Shown here: one piece after another, positions 33,501 through 46,702 of the stretch | Position numbering within the stretch: the stretch's first letter is position 1 | Layout of the letters: the number at the start of each line of letters is the position of its first letter | Source: Litoditis marina | Taxonomy: Eukaryota > Nematoda > Chromadorea > Rhabditida > Rhabditidae | Reading direction: 5' to 3' | NCBI GenBank assembly: GCA_964036275.1 | Contig: OZ038433.1 | Coordinates: 41,573,336-41,637,335, forward strand | Length of the DNA stretch: 64,000 bases | Position numbers and translations under genes: made by a program | The notes under the pieces: generated by a model | The model's database searches: none | Told to the model about the DNA's origin: nothing | What the model saw: only the letters and a program-made list of their open reading frames with translations

Positions 33501-35823
33501 AAAAATATTTCTAGAACGTCATGGTGTATTTCGTCACGTATCTTTTTTGAAACCTCGAATATGATCGCCACACATATATTTCATAAGAAGCAACCAATCT
33601 TTGTAGTAGTTTGATCTTCATACCCACCAAAATTTACGAATTTCGACCGAAAACCAACGGGTTCAAACTACAAACACAACATATGTCATACAAATCTGCC
33701 TTGGAGCGGGAGACAGAGACCCCTACACTGGGAAATGTGTATTGCGGGTTATTGCACAACCTTATTGCGCTGTCACCGAAGAATGGTTCCCTTTTATAAG
33801 CTCGGTGAACAACACAGCACTGTGAATACGGTCTATGTTCTTTCTACAGTTGGTTGCCCATCGAAAATACATCATAAAAGGCAAGATTGTTTGTTACTTT
33901 TCACTTGAGTTTTTCAGTTTTTCGTGTTTTCAAAAAGTTTTCACGTGAAAAATCACGTTCAACTGCTGTTTTCAGCATGTGAAGAGGTACCGGACGTGAA
34001 TACGAACCATCCGCTGTGCTATGTCGCGGAAGCCACCTCACCGCTACCAGCTGTGAAAAATATGCAACCTTTGATGAACAAAAATCAAATTTTCACCGAA
34101 ATCTCGACGGAGTGCGAGCATTTTCTGTCGCGGTCCGAGTGTGGGACATGTAATGTTAGGTTGGTTTTCCTAAACTATTATTTTAAAAGTTCTCTCGTTC
34201 AATTTTGTCAGTATGAAAACGCATAAAGATAACAATTCATCAATTTGAAGTAGCGAAACCGAACAATCAATTGTGTGTGTTGAACGTATTTCATTTGTTT
34301 CTTTACAGGACTCTTTGAGCGAAAATGTAGTTATGTTTTGCCGTTGAGGGTTGATAGAAAAAAAACAAGAAAAAATTGAACACAAGAATATCACGGGCTC
34401 AAAACCTGTACGAACATTTGCTGTGAAAATTATTTATCATTGTTAGTTTGTTTTTGATCTTTGATTCTTTGATGCAAATTGTAATAAATGGCCACTTTCG
34501 AATATTTGAGGAGAAAAAAACTTTTTCCAGGGATGAGAATGGTGGTGAGCAGAGTATTCCCATTGGTGATCTCGTGGATATTGTTCTCAAGACGGTCGAT
34601 ACCATGAAACCGAATTCTGATGGTACGGTCATTTTTTACCTCGTTGCAATGGAAATAAAACGATACAAACACAGTACGTGACAATTTTTGTATGACTCTG
34701 AGTACGCGTGCTAAAAGATCCCGGCACCTTCATCCCAACCTGCGTCTCCTCAAACATACGCTATGTCTGGCGTCCTTTAATGTAGTTCTGTCTTTGATTC
34801 TGCCGAAATTGTTTTAGTTAAGTCACACCTGATTCGCATTGATTGGGAAGAAAGAGTTTAATTGAGGCAACATGAGGAAAGAATAATTTCCTATCAATGA
34901 CCGGACAGACTTTTTCCGTTGTGTTGGGATTGTAACGAGCTCAACCTATGAAGATGGGTTGTTCACTTCCCATACACAAGCATTCATTACTGATAACGCG
35001 CGCGTGAAACGTGAAAATTTCGAAAAGCGCGTGAAACGAACCCATGAAAAGTTGTTCTTAACTGCTTGCAAAGTCGACAAAATGATGACGAAGGTGATGA
35101 TTTTTTTTCAACCATTTCTCTATTTACCTTTTTTTTTGATTCCAGAAGATGTGCGTGTTCTTTCAAAGAAGAGGACGCAAAACAAAGTGGCAGCCGCTAG
35201 ATACAGGGACAAACAGAAAAACAGGTGAACACAAATTTAGCTTTTTGTTCATGTTCAACTATATAACATTACTCCTAGTGTAATCCGACCAAACTGTATC
35301 TTAAAATTTTCCAATGATGAAACGACACCTCGCATTACTGTTTGAGAGACGCCTATAATCCAGCTATTTTTTGAGTGGATTTTTGACCAGATATACGCAA
35401 AGTAAGCATGGTACTAGTCACGTAGAATTTTACCTGTTATATCGCCAGGTGGTGTAGCAATCCCTCCTATCTCACGAGAAGTTCATATGAGTTTCTTATG
35501 AGATACCTCATGAGTTACTCTTGAACTCTCAATGTTGTAGCATAGCAATAAATAGAATCTCATGAGAAGCTCATGCAAATATCTCATCAGGTATCTCATG
35601 GAATTTTTGAGGGATTGCTACGCTGCCAAAAACTACAATGTGCTATGAGTGTGAAAAAAAGTCATGGGAGACCGATATAATTATATTGATTCATTCCAGA
35701 TGGCAGGAATTACAAAAAGAGCAAGTGGAGCAGGAGAAGAAGAATCGACTTCTGAAGGAGCAGGTGGCGGAGCTGGAGGAGGAAGTGAAGAAGTTCAGGG
35801 AAAGGATCCTCGGCCAGAGATGA
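30577..35823 (+). CDS. ATF4/ATF5-like bZIP transcription factor (5' end tentative)
   Basis: Nuclear DNA-binding activator of the ATF4/CREB-2 branch. Exons: 30577-30674 (tentative), 32697-32778, 33329-33422, 33976-34159, 34531-34622, 35146-35224, 35700-35823. From 32697 onward all phases join. The junction from 30674 to 32697 does not fit, so a further exon or another start is expected. The N-terminal half is rich in His, Gln, Tyr and Pro (for example FHHQYPHYSQHH) with acidic patches, like an activation region. The basic region KKRTQNKVAAARYRDKQKNR has the NxxAAxRYR signature of ATF4 proteins. The leucine zipper with charged heptads (LLKEQVAELEEEVKKF) follows in the last exon and ends at TGA 35821-35823. 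The donor of the 33976 exon (GTTGGT) is weak. ATF4-type genes are often translationally controlled by upstream ORFs; this could not be judged without the 5' end. AATAAA lies shortly after the stop. Confidence 0.8.
35447..35627. mobile_element. Fold-back MITE splitting the bZIP coding region
   Basis: Ends GTAGCAATCCCTC (35453) and GAGGGATTGCTAC (35609) are inverted repeats. The interior is made of repeated CTCATGAG-type palindromes. It occupies the intron between the exon for the basic region and the exon for the leucine zipper. The ends belong to the same GTAGCAATC family as 22639-23910. Confidence 0.8.
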
Positions 35824-36895
35824 TGATCGAATAGTGTCATAGAACATCCAGTTCAAAATTGTCTGTCAATAAATTCGCATAGTTTCTTGTTGAAATCAAA
35901 CACCAGGCCCGCTAGTTATCTCCAAATCTGGTGAGATAATCTCATGTGGTGATATAATCTGATGTGACGATGACTTATAACGCAAGTGAAAATTTGAAAA
36001 TGAGAAGATATTAGTAGAAGAACGTATTACTTCGTCAGGGAAGTTCAAGTCTCCCAGTTTGATAAGTTTGGCGGCGTAGTAATCGCCTCAGAACCAGTCA
36101 TATCTCAAGGGAAACGATAAAAAAGTGTGTCGTATGATTAAACATGAAGTCTGCGATCCATCCATCGTTTCCGAAAAGTGAGATTGATCACAAAACACCT
36201 CGCCGATGTTTGGTTTGGTGATCGATGCTTGGTTTTGATCAATCAAAAAAATTGTTTTGGTAACCAAAATGCTACGTTTTTGTAGTATTCCCATAATGCA
36301 CTTCCTATACTGTTAGTCAATTGCACACTCACATGAAACATATTAAACACAGCAGAACTCAGAAACGTCAAATGACAAAGTGCACGATGCCCCATTAGAA
36401 TGCTAACTGTTCTTGCCTTTTCAATTTACTTCCAGTATAACGATTATGAGCTCTGTTCCACACAGAGGGAAAGTTTCACGTTTATCGATAACTCTCTAAT
36501 TGTTTTTCGATAAATAATTCCCAAGTTGAAACTATCAAATTGGGAGAATGTGGCAAACAAACAGTGAATCATACAAACCGTATCCATAATATTTGTTCCT
36601 GTGTTTACGCAGCTTTGTCTACAGCCGCGTTGGATAATATTCCCCCACTCATTTTCGCTATCTACCAATTATATACGGTGAGCTGCCTTCATACGTATTA
36701 CATTTTTTATATATTTATACTCCAAGTGCTGCTTTGTTTGAACCTCGGCATTATTGTGTGAATGGTTTGATTACCACAATAAATGATTCATCATACTACC
36801 TCGCATACGGTAAAACATATATTTATAATTTCAAAACGTTTCATGGTTAGAATTTACTGGGGTTAAACAAACGTGTCAACCATCCGTATTTTCAG
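35824..36895. other. Intergenic, bZIP gene to ShKT gene
   Basis: A/T-rich, no exon recognised. A single GGCGTAGTAATCGCC-like end occurs at 36072. The region ends in TATTTTCAG directly before the ATG of the next gene. Confidence 0.5.
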
Positions 36896-39465
36896 ATGTA
36901 CCGTACTTTTTTCATCTTTGCTTTGGTTGCTTACTGTAAGGCCCAGAGCACGACAGATGAGCCAGAAACCCCACAGAATATCACCTGTCGAATCGAACCC
37001 AGATCGAGTGAGTTGTTTTATCACGAACGGCACAATAAGTTCAGCCTTGTGTTACTTTATTCATACACAAAACACACTTTTCACATGAGTTCACGTGAAC
37101 TAACACGCAGTTGCTTCATCTTTCTTTCTAGCAATCGTCATCTCCCATTTTCAGAGTGTTTCCTGGGAAAATGCCCCACTGGATTCACATGTCTGGAAAA
37201 TGATAACTGCTGTGATAATAACGAAATTGTGAACCCAGGTAAGTATATTTCTAAAAGGTATTCTTCAGACTGAAATTTAAAAAGGTTACTCATAAGTCTC
37301 ATTTTTTTTCACTGTTCTATACCCCAAAACTCATAGCATGGGAAAAATGTACAATCGCCCCCCACCCAACAATCACCTCCCTCGTGGTACTATTACCCCC
37401 CACCTAATTGAAATCCTAGAAAAATCGTGCGAAGGTGGGGGTAATTGGTAAATGGGTGGGGGGACATTGTACATCTTCGACAATGAACAATCACCCCCCA
37501 CAGTACAAAATGGGGGGGGGGGGTGATAGTACATACCCGGCACTGATGAACAATCACCCCCCACTCAACCCAAGCCTGCACTAAATAAGCATGGTGTATA
37601 ATCGCCCCCCAAAAGTGGGGGGTGATTGTGGTACGGGCCCTTTTCACACATTTTCGACCAGGGTGGGGGGCAAATGTAAACTACTCCCAAAAACTGTTCT
37701 AAAAATGAATCGTTTGAAATTAGAATGTGTGACCCACTCGCCAGTTCAACCAAACACTTGTTCTCAACGAAACGATAAAACTAGTAGTCTGACGATGGAA
37801 AAAATGAAACACATGCGCTGTTAAAAAGTATAGAAGGAAATCTTATGCCTAACCACGGCTTGGTGCTCGTTTTAAAATTCAGATTCAATCCGAATACGTT
37901 TCACTCTGCTGTTGAAGAATAAAATGTAAAAAAAATTAAATTTAAATTTCATCTACTTTTCGTGTCTTAGGTTCCTTATGTCGCCCAATGTGTAGGAATA
38001 TAGTCTCATTGTCCATACACATTTGAAGATTGATGTGTAGCTTCGAGATAATCACGTCTGACTCTCTTTTTCTTTAATCTCTTGATGTGTTAATCTGAAT
38101 AAAAGAATACCTTAAATCGCTTCTGTTCCCTGTTTGTAGGAAATTACTTTATACTATAAGTAGAGTAGTGATGCAAAACGCTGAAAAAAAATAACGAGCA
38201 GATGTGCACGTTATAAGTCACATTGTAGCCTACGGCTATTTGAGCTATGTGAATACCCTGAAGCTACTGATGCATTGAACATAAACATAATTTATAAAAT
38301 TCAATTTATGAGTTTTAAAATAAGTTTGAGCAGTACATGTGTTTTCTAGTTGCCCACTGTGAGGATTTCCTGGAGAACTGCGAGGGAATCAAGTGTGACC
38401 ACGTGGCCTTCTACGAGTTCGCACGTGCCAACTGTGCAAAGACCTGCAATTACTGCGAGGACAAACCGCTGGCTCCCGGTAGGTTGGGAAGGTCGCTCGG
38501 AGAAAAGCAGTCGAACCGGATCGTTCTCATTTCGGTCTATGTTCTAGGTGCAGTAAACTAAAAAAACACCGGAGTACGGATGTTACACTTCGGTTCGGTC
38601 AGGGACTAATAGTGTACTCGTTGTGAAAAGTTGATTACCAGTCGAATGTTCAACTACCGAGACAAGTTGGAGAAAATGAAAAAAAATCTCAGTATGGACG
38701 AGGATGAGAATACAAGAGACCGTCTTCAGCATCATTGTTGTGCCCCTGGTCAACTCATAAGCAAGACATGGTATAACCGGGAACGCCGGCTATTGTTTTG
38801 AATCGGTACTAGAAAGAGAGAAAGGACCATTTAGAAATCGGAGAGAAGATAAAATAACAAGGTGTTGCTCCAGAGTACAACTGCAACGACCTGCTGGACG
38901 ACTGTCGTGACCGCGCCGAGTTGTGCCGCGACCGCGACTTCTACGGCATGATGTCGCTGTACTGCCCGCGCACCTGCGCCCTCTGCAACAATGAGGTCAT
39001 CGACCGCGCGCAGTGTGGAGATGCACTCAATGAGTACGTGTGTCCAAGAAAAAGTAGAAACGTACATAAAAAATTAAGAAGAATAATATTGATTGAACCA
39101 CATATTGGTCCAAAATTTGAATACGAAATGAAAGAGATACTTGTATATGAGCAATGACAATTGGGATCCGTTTTGTTATACAGATCCTAGAACCCAGCTG
39201 AACCCAGCTGGGATACGTGCCCTATGTCCCCAATTTCTTCCGCCTAGATATCCCTTCCTCATAATCTGCATTTCATCACTTAATTATCGTTTCGAATAGG
39301 GGAATTAGTTGTAGTTTCTGGCTTTTTTAAGTCACAAACACCTGATGGGATACTTTTCTCAACTGTTTCAGCTGCGCCACCCGTGGAGAGGCCTTCTGCA
39401 ACTCCTACAAAACTTCGCTGTTCCAAAAAACGATCGGCTGTGGAAAGACATGTGGAATGTGTTAA
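36896..39465 (+). CDS. Secreted protein with three ShKT domains
   Basis: Five exons with matching phases: 36896-37007, 37155-37238, 38350-38478, 38874-39033, 39372-39465, giving 192 aa. Residues 1-17 form a signal peptide (MYRTFFIFALVAYCKAQ). A short CPTGFTCLENDNCC segment of the type common in worm extracellular proteins follows. Then come three six-cysteine ShKT domains, one per later exon: HCEDFLENC...KTCNYC, NCNDLLDDC...RTCALC, and QCGDALNDC...KTCGMC, the last ending two bases before TAA. ShKT modules in nematodes occur in secreted enzymes and structural or defence-related proteins; here there is no catalytic partner, so the role is unknown. The ATG directly follows a TTTTCAG acceptor, suggesting SL trans-splicing or a 5'UTR intron. 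AATAAA lies at about 39472. Exons 3-5 are clearly more G/C-rich than the rest. Confidence 0.9.
37355..37680. repeat. C-rich/G-rich minisatellite in ShKT-gene intron 2
   Basis: Units such as GTACAATCGCCCCCCACC and their complement GGGTGGGGGGACATTGTAC occur in both orientations, so the array is both tandem and inverted. Many C6-C8 and G6-G10 runs are present. It produces Pro/His-rich artefact frames. Confidence 0.85.
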
Positions 39466-40932
39466 AATCAAAATAAATTGAGAGTGTTGAGAATGTTTCT
39501 CTAATGCATCGACACAGCTAAACAAAAAAAGAGAAAAGTGTATTTGTCCATAGAAGTTCCTCAATGGAGAACGAGATCATACTTTGAAAAAAAGTTTCTC
39601 CGTTTTACAGTTACGAATGCGGCCGTGTTTGGTATTGTTTTCACGACCTGTAATTTCTTTTGTGATCTCCATCGGAAGTTATGAATTTAAAAATGTCGTA
39701 CACCTCTTCTTCAAGTTTACGAATGGTACTATACAATTCACTTCCTAACACATATTCTTTTATCTTTTCTTCTCTATTGTCTTTCCACATCCACTCTAAT
39801 CCTATGATATGTCACGTAGTACTCATTATAGCACACTTTGTTTCCAATCGCAAAATTTAATAGTATATAAAACAGACAAAAAATGTGTAAAACATGTAAA
39901 TTTTTGTCCAGGAAAACACCCATTTATTTCGGCGAGATCACAGCATATACAATAAGAGATCAATAATGAACCAGCGACAACTAGGAACAGTACACTACAG
40001 TACAAAGTTAGAATGCCTAATTGAAAGAAATCGATATTGCTTCAACTACGACTTGAACATTACGAGTAAACTTTCTTTTACTCAAAGCAACAGCAAGGTC
40101 AGATTTCTGACCAACTTCAAAAACTAAATAATCACTGAATACGTTTGTAAAAGTGACATCGGAAACAAATTAATAACACTTGTATGCTCGATCTATACAC
40201 TGGGGTTGATCAGCTAGAGGACTTTCACAGTCAACCACATTTAAACAAAAGTACATCTACATAAACAGAACTTGATTAAGAGGATCAAACTTGGAGGTTC
40301 CAGCAGATGAACACAAAATATTGATATACGGGAAAAAGTGAAGAGGTAGTCAGAATATTCCAACTTTTACCTACGTCCTAGCCGACTCATTTTCCCCGGG
40401 ATATCAATATAGCGAAATAGTACGCCAATCGAGACACGCAGGATGAGATGAATGTGCATGGATATTCGCGCATACGCATCAAGACCATCCCAAAAATCGG
40501 CAGTTATACGAATTGAGGTCCCTTGGAAATCAGCGGTTTGTCACTTTGATCTGTGGACTCCGCGCGGGATATTTTCGTGGCCACGGCAGGGACGGAAAAC
40601 GCACGTCTACTCTGGAAACCATCGATTAGCTACTAATAATGCGAAAATAAATAAAACGATTCACTGTAAAATTCAAAAAAACGAGCCTGACATTTGAAAA
40701 ACAAATCCCATCAACTTTTTATAGATTACAGCTTCTAAATTTGTGGTTCTCGAGAAATTATGACCGTCCCCTTTACCTAGTATGTTCTAGTATGTTCCAT
40801 GCTCTCAACTTCTGCAGAAGAATGCTAGGAAAAAGGATTAGACGTTTGTAAACAGTTTCCTATTTCGTTCTTCCGCTCACAAATTACACTTTGAACGTTC
40901 ATTTCTATATTTATAGAGTGGCACGGATTGAA
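39466..40932. other. Intergenic region between convergent ShKT and 7TM genes
   Basis: No exon recognised. At 40400-40640 a G/C-richer block containing GATATTTTCGTGGCCACGGC looks like an interspersed repeat. Confidence 0.5.
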
Positions 40933-43900
40933 TTACGCCTGCATACGCTGCAAAAAAGCACTAAGATTGTGTTTTTTGAACTTCCCACAGAAGAATCGAC
41001 CAGAAGCAGTGGAATCCGCAGAATTTTTTTTAATCTGGCGTTTTTCCTTCTTCTCTACCTTTTTCTCTCTTTTCTCTTCTTTCCTGAGAATCAGTAGGCG
41101 AAGACGCTTCTCGAGCCACCTAAATGACCGAAATAGGAAATTTTGCAAGGCAACCTTTGCACGCAACAAAACATCATTTTACTCTTACCATCTCTGCACA
41201 AACTAATCCTCATTTATCGAAAAAAGCTTTCCTATCCCACAATACAAACAATAGTAAGAGATCGTGAACAATCCTCGATTCTTAAAAGCTTTTAGAACAT
41301 ACTCCACATCATAGTCATCTCATAATTAGATGAGCCACATTTTGAGCAGCAAATCCCTCGACAAATGAAAAAAATCTACAGAAAAAACTGAGATGAATTT
41401 GGGAGAGCTTTCACCTGAAATTGGCAATGGGAAACGTAACACGATGCTATATGCTCCTAGCTCTTGTTGAAATTGGTTGGTTTCCGGGTTTTCATTGCTG
41501 TTATCAGCGATTTGAACTCATGTTTATACAAGTCGACGTTTATTAAGCTCACCTTTTGTGTCCAAAATAAGCTAGAGAATTAGTTGCCGAATTGAGAACA
41601 ATCATGAAATCCGAGACTCGAACCAGAATCGATAGAGTCACTCCAAATGATTCGATACCGTACAAATTTTCGTAAAGATCGAAAAACACCGGCATTGACC
41701 TAAACTCGAGTTCCATAGCGATAATACCGTACTGTATCATACCAAACCTCATTTGAAAAACGTGAAACAATGCTTCTAGAAAAACTTTTTCCCGTAGAAA
41801 TATTTCGAACAAGGCTATCAGTACGTACTGGGCAACCGGAGTGGGTTGGAAAGCTTTTACGAACATTTATTAAGAAATGGTGTCCGGTTTATGTGAATCG
41901 TATGCGTTACCTGAATATCAGAAATTTGACGGCAATGAAAATGGCGACCGTGCGGGACACTCTCTCCTTCAATTCCTCGGACAAGAGGACGGAACGACTC
42001 CGTTGTTGACTCTCGAACAACCTTAGTTAGATGGAAATGATGAAAATGATCTCAAACGGTTGTAGAGTAATTGTACCGAACTTTCACAACCCGAAAACTC
42101 AAACTCGGTAGTTTTTGATGAACAGAAAAGTAAGACAAAAGAAAGGAATAAAAACTGTGCCACCATTGAAATATCAACCAACAAACAATACAAAACTAGT
42201 TTCGTTGACAGAAAAATATACGGCCGAAACTAGGAAAAACGGTGTAAGTGTACAGTTTGCAGTGAGAGTTATCGAAAAGCTCACTTTCTGCGTGCTCGGA
42301 GACTGCGATGCACGTGATATTCCGTGCATATTGTGAGAATGAGGATAGTTGACACGGGACCCAAAGTCTGCGACAATGTCATCAGAACCGCCTTGTAGCG
42401 GGTGAACTGGAAATTATAATGGTTTGGTAACCCAAGGTTAGGTTTTACTACGAACTACAACAATATGAAGGCACAACTTTGGTATGTGTGTTTAATCTGT
42501 CATATTATGTCATATTCCTACGGTCAGAGCTATCGACCTTCCTGGACTATTCAGTGTGTTTCAACAGCGGGTTGTAACATTTGCATTCTACCAAAAATGA
42601 CCGTACGCATTATTTACCAAACTCGATTATGTGTAGATCAAAGATACACTAGCGCTGCTTGCTCTACTTTCACAAATTTCGTACGGCGTACACGTTAGAG
42701 CCTTTCCTCTATACCTACCGTGTTTCTGAATACGGTGGGTGTGGGACAAGAGGCCTCCTCATCATGTTCCACGTCAAAGCACCTCTCCACGGTGAACTCG
42801 AACCAGACGGGGATGTTGACGGCGAAACTCAGAAGGATCACCACCGCTGGAAGACAACCGTAGAATATAAACCACTGTCATGTGGTATTCACCGCTAGTT
42901 TTGTGAAGTGGTCTTATCAGTCGTAGTTTGTAATGTCAATCAACACTGTATAGCTAGAAGAGCAAAATACGAGAATCAATCTATCGACTACCCAGTAACT
43001 TGTTCGTTTTCTTGTGAACGTTTGGCTCCTAACTGCCTCGTGGAAATGGAAAATAGATCTTTGTTCTTGGGGCTTTCGAGATATCTGAAAGGCTACATAT
43101 TCAGAGTAGTTATGCAGCATTCCGTGAACTTCTCACGAGTTTGGTTTGAAATCGGCTACTACTCCAACCTGGTAGCAGATACGGCTTGAGAATTTTCTTG
43201 AGGTCGATATCCCTACTGGCACTACTCCTCGAGAAGCGAGTTGCTCGGAACGAGGGAAATTCCTCATTCAATGAGCACGTCTGACTCGGCTTGGAGCTCG
43301 TGTAGTTGTTCTGCAATACAAATGATACATATCGATTAGTGGAGGTATTAGCGAAAGCTACAACTACAAAATTAACGAACATGCTGGCGCGATAGCAATC
43401 CACTCATCAGAATGAAAGGTTTTCTCACGAAAGACTCAATAACCTCTCGTGAATAAATTATCCACGAGGAAAGGCAATGGAGAACAGTCGAGAGAATATT
43501 CTCATGATATCTGGACCTCATGAGATCTGCCCATGAGATACCCACGAGATTCTCGAAAAACACACTGACCAAAGCACTGATTGAAATGATCACGACCAAA
43601 ATTTTCCAAGCGTAAATACAAAATCACGACTCAATAGGTTTTCTGTTAGCACATGGACGAGAACAACTTGTAAGAGTTGTGGTTAGTTAGGTAATGCGGG
43701 TTCACGAACAAAGAGCACAAATTTTCGACGCAACGTTCGAGTTACAGCATATTTTCGAATCAAGTTGAAAAAGCTTCATGCAAACTCGAGGCACAAATTG
43801 GAAATGGCAGGTAAGTACATTTCTCACAAGTGAAACGCGTTTCGCCTGCGGGATGGACGCTCGACTTATCTGTAAATCGAATAGTTTCTTTTTTAACTCT

Positions 43901-46702
43901 ACCTCGCATCCTTGAACTATAACTGAGTGATGTGTAAAGTTTGGAGTCACTGACTAAGCAGCTAACTATTCTATGCTTCAGTTTAGATAGTTTCACGTAT
44001 TCAACCCAACTCCTCTACTTTTTCAGAAAATCCTCCAAGTAGTTCCATCTACTCATTTTATCATTCAGTGAGCATTGAACACTCAGTACTACACAAAGCC
44101 ATCAAATACACTTTGTGAACTATTAGCTACAATTTTCCACGTAATCAGTAGACACTTTCATGAATTTAGCGAAGGGTTTCTAAGTAGGTGATTTTGATTG
44201 AAAAACTGGATATGTTCGTCTGTTAAATGTTTAATGTTTAAAGTTCATCAGACGACATTGAAAAAATAAAACTAGTGAACAGCTTTTTTTGGTTTCTTGC
44301 CGCCTGCAGATTCTCGTGTGAAGTAGCTGAGTTTAATTGATTGGCGTACGTAGGTTCAGTTGTTTCATGGTGTGTTACACACCCACATTCATATTTTTTG
44401 TGTTGTCGTTCAATATCTGGAACGTGAGAATACAACACACGTTGGATCAATTTGTGATACGATTAATCACGCAAAAATTACAGAACATTGTAAGTTCTCG
44501 GCACTTTGAAATTCTGATGGTTCTCGTTTTTCGAGCAGTACGCATCATTGGTACACAGTTGGCTTACCGTGCTTCTGGATGAGTATTGATTGGCAAATCG
44601 TAGAGGTCGAATGACAACGAGAAACCTCAGGAACGTTATGTAGATCACCAGCATTGTCTGGAAACAACCAATCAGGCTGGTCCAAGTGCAGTATTCACGT
44701 TTCACATATTATCTATACACTTAGGGCACCCAGGGGCACCTGAATCCGCATTCCATGCTATTCTTCTTCAACAACTCTACGATAACATTCTTAAATGACT
44801 GCCCTTGCTAAGATCGAATCCACCTTTATCTGAAGATTATATAACGTGGGCGTAGTACTTACTCACACATGGACTAGAACGCTTAACTATCAACAGTACT
44901 TCTCAGGGAAGATTAGTTGGAAGTAGACACATCGCTCGCCTAGTGCACTGAAGCAGCGATTAATCAAGATTAGCGGATGGATAAATGATAACTTACCTTT
45001 TGAATTTTGTGAACAAAACTTTAGTGCTCGTGGTATACAGTTAGTGAGTGGCTCAAGAACCATGAACCTTTCAGAAAACATGGAACTGACTAAGTGCTCC
45101 AAGCTCATACTTATACCAGTAATAAGTACGTTTACTAATAACCCTCTTTCGACACAAATCTCGGGGTTTGGACGTTCTTGAGCTTTCCTTGGGTTACTTT
45201 GTCGTATTCTCAATGTTTTATACATTTTACTTCGAATCAGCTGGTGAGTGGTATTTTGCTCCATACTATAGAAGTTCAGGTAGGAATGAGAAGAAGTATA
45301 CCAGGGGAAACCCGGAAAATGCTCAAACTAACCGAAGAAGTAGTCATACTGCTGGCGACTCCGTGTAGACTACTTGTGAACGTCTGTTGGTTGAACATGA
45401 TGTTCTCCCGCAATATCAATACCCCCAGGGCCTCGATGCAATAGAAGAAGAAAACGGTGATCATCAACAGCGAATCGATCACACACAGAGCGAAAAGTGC
45501 TGAAACAAAGGATTGTTTTGATAATTTGCATAATACGAATGTTGAAGCACGTGTTGAGGAGCCTTCTTATACTGTAGAACAAGGAATATTGACCAGTTTC
45601 GGAATTTGGGTAACGAATGAGCACGAATAAAACAGCGCGTAAGATTGGCTACAAGCTTTAAACATCGTCCATTCAGCCTAATTGTAGTAACAGTTCAAGG
45701 TAACTTGTATTTTTGACGATTCGAACTTTGATTTTGATTTTAAGACTTTTACTTTTTCTGCGTTCGTGATTAGTTTCATAAATCATCAGCCAATAAGGAA
45801 TGTACAACTTTCTTCGGCTTCGAAGTAACTTTAATTGATGAGAAGTGGCGTACGGAACGTATTAACTACCGGAAGGAGATCAACTTTTTCCTCTTACTGA
45901 AAAAAGTGTAAAGGTTGTACTTCTGTCGTTACTGAGTTATTTACCCGGTACTCACAAGACTTTTGGAATGACATTCATAATTTTAAAAAAGCTTTATATT
46001 TGTGGCACAACCTCATCACACGCAATCTTCATTTTCTCGAATGAGTAGGAGTATTGATTGTGTAGTAATGTAGTATATTTCCTGTTTACATCGTAAACGT
46101 GATGTTGCAGTTTCCCGTGTATGATGTACTGATGTGCACTCCATTAACCGGATTTACGAGGATCTCTGCCAACATTGAAACGTAATGTGTTTATAGTTTC
46201 ATGGTGGTCATAGAACTACAACCACTGATGAACTAACTGAATTATTCGAGACCGTTAATACACACGAGTTATACTTTTCAGATATCACTATCAGCTAATC
46301 AGCCAAATGACTTGGATTACACACAGACTATTTGCTGGGTGATGACGTCACAAGTCGGGCACGGTAGCAATCGCTCACCATCCGGCTTCTCTCGGTATGT
46401 ACGACTCAATGTTTCGTGACCCGACCGGAAGTGAGCGCGGGAAAAGATAGCGTGTTTGAGGAGACGCAGGTCAGGAGAGAACACCCGAGATGGTGCTGCG
46501 CGCGGTCTGTACCTCCTCGTTTCACACACTATCTCGACGGCTAGTGGGGAAGTGCGGAGGCGTAGCTCGTGGAAAGCTGGTGGGGATGCATAGGAAACTA
46601 ACCAGCTGTCAGGTCTTTGTTGAGACCAGCCTTGTGGAGAAAGCGAACTGCGAATCTGGCACCAAACAAGGCTAGCAGAGCGGCGATACATGTACAGGGA
46701 CC
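40933..46702 (-). CDS. Rhodopsin-family 7TM receptor, FMRFamide/neuropeptide-receptor-like (N-terminus missing)
   Basis: Predicted neuronal G-protein-coupled receptor. Exons on the minus strand: 46702-46603 (TM1, AALLALFGARFAVRFL), 45499-45333 (TM2, LCVIDSLLMITVFFFY), 44657-44568 (TM3, LVIYITFLRFLVVIRPLRF), 43869-43819 (intracellular loop 2), 42874-42719 (TM4 and loop, AVVILLSFAVNIPVWFEF, two Cys), 42406-42285 (TM5), 42021-41911 (TM6, VSRTVAIFIAVKFLIF), 41699-41553 (TM7, SDFMIVLNSATNSLAYF), 41119-40933 (helix 8 and basic tail, stop TAA). Every phase agrees. The Asp of TM2 and Trp of TM4 are present. DRY is replaced by LRF, NPxxY by NSLAY, and the usual TM3 cysteine is absent. The initiating exon lies above 46702 and was not identified. 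Subfamily (FRPR, DMSR or other) and ligand are uncertain. Confidence 0.85.

Noticed and set aside
34959..35145. In-frame upstream extension of the bZIP exon (RVKRTHEKLFLTACKVDKMM)
   Set aside because: It would require reading through a T-rich intron end. Joining 34622 directly to 35146 restores phase and gives a smooth acidic-to-basic transition.
37373..37647. Pro/His-rich minus-strand frames
   Set aside because: Artefacts of the C-rich minisatellite within the ShKT-gene intron.
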